Shown here one piece after another: positions 57,401-64,000 of a stretch of 64,000 nt of DNA. The DNA is from Laetiporus sulphureus 93-53. Its lineage: Eukaryota; Basidiomycota; Agaricomycetes; Polyporales; Laetiporaceae. How positions within the stretch are numbered: position 1 is the first letter of the stretch; each line of letters starts with the position of its first letter. A program made the position numbers and the translations under genes. Under the pieces are notes generated by a model that saw nothing but the letters and a program-made list of their open reading frames with translations, was not told where the DNA came from and searched no databases. The DNA lies in assembly GCF_001632365.1 (NCBI RefSeq), contig NW_024468541.1, forward strand, positions 227,899 to 291,898, given 5' to 3'.

Positions 57401-58079
57401 AAGGATTCCCTTTTTGATCCGTGCGCCTCCGTCCATCAGTTGCATCACAAGTCGGCGGTGTAGACTGTAGACGATGATCGAAGCCCCAGCCTGCAGGCCT
57501 CCGAGGCCTTCCCCCTATTTGTGGACCGAGTATCTCCACATGCTAGGGGCGTATGCATGTGGCAGATGCGTCTGAGTTTATATGTCGACCACTACAGACT
57601 GAGAATAGGACGCTGAATCTCACTTGACATTATTATGCACTTGATGACAATATATCCAGCCACAAGCCTCCCGCGAAGATGAAAAGGTTAGCAAGTCGAT
57701 GGTGCGGGCAAACTCGGCCCGATCGAGTAGCTGTCTTTTCTTGCATGGAGTCAGTCCCGATTTGTTTAATAGGAATCTATCTCAGATCAAGATCTGTTTT
57801 AACGATTGGGCTCTCTGACATGAAACTTCCCATTCCGCCTCCATCTTTTGAAACCCAATTGCCGCACATCTTGGATTATTCTCCTTCCTGGACTGCCTCC
57901 CGAGGCTCAGATACCGCATGCTACCGGTGTTCCTAGATCTTCAGCGGCGGCAGTGATTGCGCCCACTATGCGCCCTCGAAAGATGGACCGTATAAAATGT
58001 GTTGGACGAAGCACGAGTGGAATGCACAATCTCACCTTCGCAGACATCGTCTTCAGCACCAAAGCCTCAAAACACCACA
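54467..58079. other. Gene-poor interval
   Basis: 3.6 kb with no confident gene. A minus-strand open stretch at 54869-55160 (FVTDLKELVKGGTAVNELIT) looks protein-like but cannot be extended into a model. The last few hundred bases are the DUF6593 gene promoter. Confidence 0.5.
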
Positions 58080-58786
58080 ATGAACACCAATCCATTCTCC
58101 CAGAGCGGCTGGCAGGCAGGAGGTGCACCGTCGATTTTCGGGGCACTTCCGTCCGTCCCCATATCCAGTACGATGCCTAGGTCGATCCAGCCAGACAGCT
58201 CGTCGTTCAAATTCGTGAACTTTAATACGACCATCCTCAATTGCACTGTTCTTGGCCCCCAAGACCGTGTTACCTACCGAGTCGTCACCGACACGGGAGC
58301 CCCAGCCTCGACCATGTGGAAGGACAACGAAAATCGCAACGTCGCCATGGTGTATTGGCAGCCCTACGCTTCGGTGGAAATCCGCACGGCTACTGCAAAA
58401 CAGCGCGCGCGCGACTGGCTCAGGCTTTCTGCGGATAAAAGGTAAGCCTGGCTTCTGCGTTATTCCGTTTACACAGCTAGAACTGCTCTCTGATGCGATG
58501 GTGATGTCAGCCAAAGAATCATGAAGTGCAACGGAGCCCAGTATGCCTGGTCACCTATTGACGGCTTCATATGCGTAAGTCAATATCCTATGCGCGAAGA
58601 TCCGAAGCTAAACGAACCTTAAAGCTCCACAAGGTCCAGTCGACTGCACCACGAGTACTCGCTCGGATTGCAAGAGCACAAAGCATGGTTTTGCTGGAGA
58701 TGACTCCAGAAGCAATGCAGCTGGGTCTGCTAGAGCCGGCTATAGTCGCCACTGTCTTATTCATCTGTGGACACAACATCGACTGA
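58080..58786 (+). CDS. DUF6593-domain protein
   Basis: Three exons (58080-58441, 58517-58574, 58625-58786) give 193 residues. The start (MNTNPFSQSGWQAGGAPSIF) is low-complexity. The DUF6593-like core reads YRVVTDTGAPASTMWKDNEN, VAMVYWQPYASVEIRT, RDWLRLSADKR, then QYAWSPIDGFICLHK, VLARIARAQSMVLLEMTPEA and a hydrophobic end (EPAIVATVLFICGHNID). This beta-rich pattern is common in Agaricomycete proteins and has no known function. There is no signal peptide. Family assignment is from pattern memory. Confidence 0.78.
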
Positions 58787-59561
58787 GGCTCATACCGGCA
58801 TATGTAAAGCATCTTCATCTGATTGTTGCTAGCTCCGGCGGCCTGGACTCTACCTCCCTACTGTAGACTCATTTCACCTAACGCCATTTGCCTTCTTCGC
58901 ACCTATTTATATGTGATGTATGTACACTTAGTCTTTGCCGCTTTAATCCGCCCGTGTACTGGATGCAAGGGAGAGCTGGAAGGAGACCGCAGCGGTCGGC
59001 GACAAGCCGCGCAACGCCGAAGCAGAGGCCCTCGTGTTCCACCATACGTAAATGAAAGACGCTCAGCCTATCGTTCGTTGACAACTCATCGCGACATCTG
59101 TTGACCATCGGATTCTACCAAGCCAAGTCCGTCCCTCACACGATATTTCGTAAGAAAGTACAGCCAGTCAACCTATTCAGTCCGGCTAAGCGAGACGCAC
59201 CTAGCAAGCGGGCGAAGACGCAGCATATGGAATGAGAAATTCATTGGTACACATCTGGACCGCATGAACCAAGGAAGCAGACGACGCTCCGCTAGGCGTC
59301 GGTAATTCCGTAAGAATTCGAAGGTACAGAGGTCAGTATACACGTGGATGTGCCACGAGACGTTCCCAGACGAGGGTATAATTAAGGGGTGGGCATTCGG
59401 GCTTCTAACGATCAGATGGATACGCCAAATCTAGAAGTTCAAGCCACCTCAACGGCTGTCAGGAACTTCTCAAACGCCGCACGCCGAAGGTTGCGCAACC
59501 GAGATCCTCCGTCCATCAACGGCGTTTGAACTTTCGATCGGTACTGTGGAGGGAACGATAA
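58787..59561. other. Convergent 3' flanks, DUF6593 / Nup96
   Basis: About 775 bp between converging genes; no supported coding feature. Confidence 0.5.
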
Positions 59562-62378
59562 TCAGCCGCATAACACATATACGCAGACAAGAAGACGTAC
59601 GACAGCAATAGGGTTGATACGATTAAGCCGCGTGGTCAACTGCCTCGTCATCTCTTCCAGCGCAACAACTTGATTCAGGTTCGACCAATCATGAAGTAGA
59701 TCCGGCAACTGTCTGAGCAGTATGGAAATGCTGCGCGTTAGTTGAGTCAGTTCCGCGGCATCAAGGTTTGTTTCTCCAATGGAAGACTCTGGCAAACGTA
59801 TCATGACGTCGACATAATCCATGTATACCTATTGATTCGTTGTGGGTATGATTGACAGTGTATTGTTAGAGCAGTGCGCACCTTCCCTCCGGCAAGCCAG
59901 CCGCTAACAGGGCGGTCCTTGAACGGCTCGACCAATGTTTTCAGCAAGTCGATGTCGCCACGAACGACAGCATCGGGAGCCAATTCGGAAACCGCCAAAC
60001 GATGTGCTTCATCGTATAAACCAGCCTCGAGGTACTGCCTGTAGGCATCATAGACTTCGCCTGAGTCCAGAGCATATATGGCCTGGACCGTAGATAATAA
60101 GCATGAGAGGAACATAACTTCGATTGAGTGCTAACCTTCGCTTCATGAACCCACGCCTTGGGGATTTTGAGGCTGCCTTCGAGCCCACGAGCCATCCACT
60201 GGTCCAACTTTCCAGCGCATCGGTTCAACAATTCTTTGATGGCCTTAACCCTCCTAAGACAAGGCGCCCATTAATGATGGGAAGCATCAAAAACCCACAT
60301 ACACTCACTCTGTGGATGACTCGATGTGCAGAAGAACAAATACCGCCTCCTGGATCATGCCGGCCTCCTCGAGCTGCAGTGCGTAACTGCTCGCCAAAAT
60401 TTCAGCGTTAGCGCTATGGCCTTCCGACGTATCCTGACTGCCACTTCCAGCAGCATGGCCGCGACCATTTAGGTCGCGAACGCGCAGACAGCGAGCGAGG
60501 ATGACATAGAGGTGCCATGCGAGGCGGTAGTCCACGGGGGACTCGCTGAACGAGCGGGGATCGAGAATGCTCGAAAGCTTGCACGAAGAATCGGCATAGA
60601 GTTTGATGAGGGAGTACAGCGCATCAGGCGGCTCGGCAGCCGACGACAGAGTCCACGAGGGGTGTCCTGCCTGCTGGCTTCTGACCAATGGTTCTGTATA
60701 CCATGGCATGGGTGGAGCAGCGCCTGAAGATGCCACCTTCCAGTGAGCGTCGTACGATTCCAGCGCCGAGGCTACTGGTGACTCCACCGGCTGTCCAAAC
60801 CAAAGATGAAGCCCAAACGTTTGCTTCCAACTGAGATCCTTCGCAATCTGGATATCGGGGCACCTTTCGATGCCGGTGCCCTTCGAACCTTCCAACTTGT
60901 CTACAATACCGGCGAGAATCGCGTAAATCTTGCGCGTGTTCTCGCTCATATGAGCGTCAGTGCGAGCTTCGCGCCACACATCCAACTCCGCACGCAAGTC
61001 TGACCTGAACGTTGCATCCCCGGGGCATTCTGCAATCAGCGAGGCGACTTTGACGTTGCCAGTGTCCATCGCCATCTCGCAAGCTCTCTCGACCTGGTTT
61101 CCGGACAGTAGAGTGAACACACTCGCCGCCCAGTCCGCCCCGGGACTGTTACGAATGGCCGCATTGATGGAAGTTGATATATACTTCTGCAGCCAGTCGG
61201 CCAGCGCAGCTTTGCGCTTTAAAATCTCCACGCGCTTGCCGACATCAACGGGTACAGACTCGGCTAGATGCAGGTCTAATGGATCGAAGAGCGCGTGACC
61301 TAGGCGGAAAAGGCTGGCTTCGAACGAGCGGTCCGTCGATGGAAACTGCGCAGCGAAGGATGCGAACGTCAAAACGCTTGAAGGTCTTGCACATGGTAGG
61401 CCATTTGTGTCTGACTCGATAGGCGTGAATTTGAGATGATGGGAAAGCAGTTTTGACGCCCGCTCGGCCGCCTCGGCTGTGGCGCTGGACACCAGAGGCA
61501 CGACGCACTTTTGCACGGTGGATGTATTGGCGGTCGTGTTTCTGAAAAGCAGCTGAGTCGCATGCCTGAGCAGACACGCAGGGGCACTCACACTTTGGTA
61601 GTTGGACCACAGAGAGCGCCCGAATATACAAGCACTCCTCCAGGTCCCCAGCCAACACGAAACGAGCGTCCAAGAGACAATCCAGCATCAATGAGTTCAC
61701 TCTCATTACCATATACTGCAGAAGCAGAGCCCTCGACACGAGCATATTTTCTTGATGGCTGGCGAGGTAAGAGGTGAAGTTCTTCATCAAAGGAGACTCT
61801 CTATGTGGAGTGCCAATGACAAACTGGCCATATAATTGCAGGACATAACGTACCTTCCGTGGCTCCTCATGCTGGCCTTCACCGTCTATATCCCTGCCGT
61901 GTTTCCCAATTCGCGCAGGAGACGTCGCCTCGTCCGATAACGCTGAGTATTCAGACAGCATAGAGTCCTCTTCCGGTGCGCGGAAGAGGGATGTCTGCAT
62001 CACCGACACCTTCGGCGGTCTTGAGCCGGTCTCGTCAGCATAGGAAATTACGGTGGCATTGCGATGCGGCTTGTGAGTTGATGGGGGTGACTGCCTCGAC
62101 GAGCCAGCCTTGCCCTTCCCCTTGTCACGCTTGCGATGCTTGTCATGTTCTTTACGGACCCTCTGATGCTCCACCTGCATCTCAGCCTCCTTCGCTCGGC
62201 CTTCCTCCCTTTCACCTACGGGCGCCGATGCTTTCTCTTTCCCTTTCCTGACGGCGACCGCGTTGAGGTCATCTGCGGGTGAGGCTTCTTCAGGCTCTGG
62301 CTGAAGGTTCGCGGCCACTTGCTGCTCCTCTTCAGAATCGGATGCCGAGTAATCGACAACTGCTCTGAAACGTGCCAT
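59562..62378 (-). CDS. NUP96: Nucleoporin Nup96 (Nup145C-type), encoded without a Nup98 part
   Basis: Scaffold nucleoporin of the Y (Nup84/107) complex. ATG 62378 starts MARFRAVVDYSASDSEEEQQ, followed by a charged Lys/Glu-rich region. After a 62-bp intron the frame enters the conserved Nup96 entry segment: KYARVEGSASAVYGNESELI and DAGLSLGRSFRVGWGPGGVL. A long alpha-solenoid follows (LADWLQKYISTSINAAIRNS; ACEMAMDTGNVKVASLIAEC; WHLYVILARCLRVRDLNGRG; LQLEEAGMIQEAVFVLLHIE; AIKELLNRCAGKLDQWMARG; VYDAYRQYLEAGLYDEAHRL), ending near residues LTRSISILLRQLPDLLHDWS. In many eukaryotes Nup96 is cleaved from a Nup98-Nup96 precursor; here no FG repeats or Nup98 autoprotease segment are seen upstream within 900 bp. 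The start is supported by a short intergenic distance to a divergent gene. Confidence 0.88.
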
Positions 62379-63299
62379 GTCGGGACGCCCGGGGTATAGG
62401 TCAGCGAAAAATGCGCAGAGGAATTGCGATATAAAGCTGTCAGTGGAACAAAGCTTCTGGCAACAAGTACAAGTCGTCTACGGAGAGTTTCGCGGTAAAT
62501 GCGCGTGACAGATGTGGCCGGAGAGGAACGAGTTGCACGCGGCTCGAGCACAACAAGGCGCGGTGGCTACTGGGCACGTGATGGCTTCAACAATATTGAT
62601 GAATTTCAAACCCAGCTCAAGGCTGTAGTCCACCAACTCTGACCCGTACTTCGATCCATATCATGTTTTGACATCAAACCTGTGTGTGGACGACGAACGA
62701 CATATTCATTCACTGCATTCCTTGGACGAAAAAGTGCCGTGCGCTTGGCTGGCTGGCCCGGCCACCAGTCGGTCGCCAGTAATCGGGTGAACTTGTGTAC
62801 CAGAACTCGCAGCTGCGTTAGCCAGGTTGGCTAGGATCACAAGCGAACGTTGCCATGGCTCACACTATCCAGAAAGGTGATTCGGGCTTTTTCACTTCGT
62901 GTGGCGGGGTAACTTATTCCGACATTCCTACAGGCGCATCATGTCACGCATGACGCATCGTGTGCAACGAAATTTCTCATTACTTCGGTACTTCCGCTGC
63001 CTTCTATGTCGAACACCGAACTTCGATTTCAGGCTCAAGCTTTCGGGATGTTTAGGATTGCGGCACTTCCGGTGCGATGCTCTAGCCTAGATCACAGCCT
63101 CGGGCAGGCAATTCCGAGCCCGAATCTCGCTCTTCGCTCGAAAGGTCCAGCATTTGATAAATGACGAAGACATCTCCATCGCACATCAATATATAAGTAT
63201 GCCCCGGAGCCTGTCGATGGAACCGACAAAACACCATAACGATATCTGAACGTCTGATCTTCTATTGTATAACACTCTAACTCATTCACACGTCCTAAT
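62379..63299. other. Divergent promoter region, NUP96 / NmrA-like genes
   Basis: About 920 bp. No FG-repeat coding sequence and no other gene is seen. Confidence 0.5.
63190..63197 (+). promoter_or_regulatory. Candidate TATA box for NmrA-like gene
   Basis: TATATAAG about 103-110 bp upstream of the ATG at 63300. Assigned by motif and spacing. Confidence 0.45.
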
Positions 63300-64000
63300 A
63301 TGTCCGCTCTCTTTAACGAGAACAAGAAGCTCATCCTGGTCATCGGTGCCACCGGTGCCCAGGGACTTGCTGTGATCAACAAGCTGCTGGCCCCGTGCGA
63401 AGACAGCTCTCCATCCCCATATGCGGTCCGTGCCCTGACCCGTAATCCGGACAGCCGACGAGCCAAGAGCCTGCAAGCTAGAGGCATCGAATGCGTTAAA
63501 GGTACCTCGGGCAGCAATAACTTAGTGCGATCCTGCATTTACTGATCATTGCTGCCGAACAGGCCGTTTTGACGACTTTGATGCTGTAGCCGCTGCTCTG
63601 AAAGGCGTATATGGTGCCTGGATCAACACCGATGGCTTCACTGTAGGCGAAGAGAAAGAAGTTTGGTGCGGCATCAGGATCTACGAGCTCGCAAAGCAGG
63701 CCGGTGTCCGGCACTATGTCTGGAGTAGCCTCGACTATGCGTCTAAGGTAAGTCGCTCCCATGCAATCCCCTGAGCCAGTTGCTCACGTATCGACTTCAA
63801 ACAGCTAGGCAATTACAACCCATTGTACAAGTGCGAGCACTACGACGGTAAGGGAAGGGTGGCAGACTTCCTCAAGTCGCAGCCGTCTGTCGTGAGCGAC
63901 ACTGATCTATCCTGGACGGTCGTCACCTCCGGTCCATACATGGATATGCTGTATCAGGTAAGCATATTTGAGTATATCACGAACTACCACATATTGATTC
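63300..64000 (+). CDS. NmrA-like NAD(P)-binding protein (5' part, cut by right edge)
   Basis: Rossmann-fold protein of the NmrA-like/atypical short-chain dehydrogenase family. ATG 63300 begins MSALFNENKKLILVIGATGA; the dinucleotide-binding loop is GATGAQGLAV. The first intron starts at 63502; exon 2 begins at 63561 with GRFDDFDAVAAALKGVYGAW and contains EEKEVWCGIRIYELAKQAGV and HYVWSSLDYAS; exon 3 continues LGNYNPLYKCEHYDGKGRVA to WTVVTSGPYMDMLYQ and ends at a donor near 63958. The C-terminal half is outside the window. Family members act as redox sensors that bind regulators, or as reductases; which applies here cannot be told. Confidence 0.88.

Overview
The window is nuclear DNA of a filamentous basidiomycete, most likely an Agaricomycete. 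The evidence is dense short introns of about 50-65 bp with GT...AG ends, genes packed on both strands, a mix of typical fungal housekeeping genes, and a DUF6593-type protein, a family I know mainly from Agaricomycetes. No bacterial features (operons, Shine-Dalgarno sites, IS elements, CRISPR) are present. I rebuilt gene models by hand by joining exons that keep frame. Models with fully summed exons are firmer than those given only as outer limits.

Layout. 1-4361: two tandem, same-strand (minus) secreted type-B carboxylesterases; the first runs off the left edge. 5265-10142: a SWI3/RSC8-type chromatin remodelling subunit (minus), divergent from a mitochondrial PPR protein (plus). 10143-13911: no firm gene. 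13912-16897: a GIN4/NIM1-like protein kinase (minus). 17712-18876: Tlg1/syntaxin-6 SNARE (minus). 19683-21671: MGRN1-like RING E3 ligase (plus). 22230-24019: ribosomal protein uL15 (minus), divergent from RNA polymerase II subunit RPB11 (plus). 25541-28776: mitochondrial GTPase MTG1 (minus), carrying an exceptional 1446-bp intron. 29566-30387: a low-complexity lysine/glutamate-rich protein (minus). 30388-37674: a 7.3-kb gene-poor stretch with one weak candidate spliced gene, ending at a tRNA-Thr(AGU). 38300-40285: a bHLH-zipper transcription factor (plus). 42613-43347: a small four-helix membrane protein (plus). 43753-44685: an ALY/REF-type mRNA export factor (minus) with an intronic splice donor embedded in a heptapeptide repeat array. 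45527-47830: MFS transporter (plus). 48137-50064: 6-phosphofructo-2-kinase lacking the phosphatase histidine (plus). 50124-52588: NCS1 nucleobase-type transporter (minus). 52940-54466: Fyv10/Gid9 E3 subunit (minus). 54467-58079: gene-poor. 58080-58786: DUF6593 protein (plus). 59562-62378: nucleoporin Nup96 (minus). 63300 to the right edge: NmrA-like NAD(P)-binding protein (plus, partial).

Most genes are unrelated housekeeping or regulatory functions; there is no evident biosynthetic cluster or mobile defence system. The most unusual observations are the ALY/REF repeat array in which every 21-bp copy carries a potential 5' splice site, the giant MTG1 intron, a stand-alone Nup96 without a Nup98 half, the kinase-only PFK2, and a long stop-free, possibly spliced coding region in the gene-poor island next to the tRNA.
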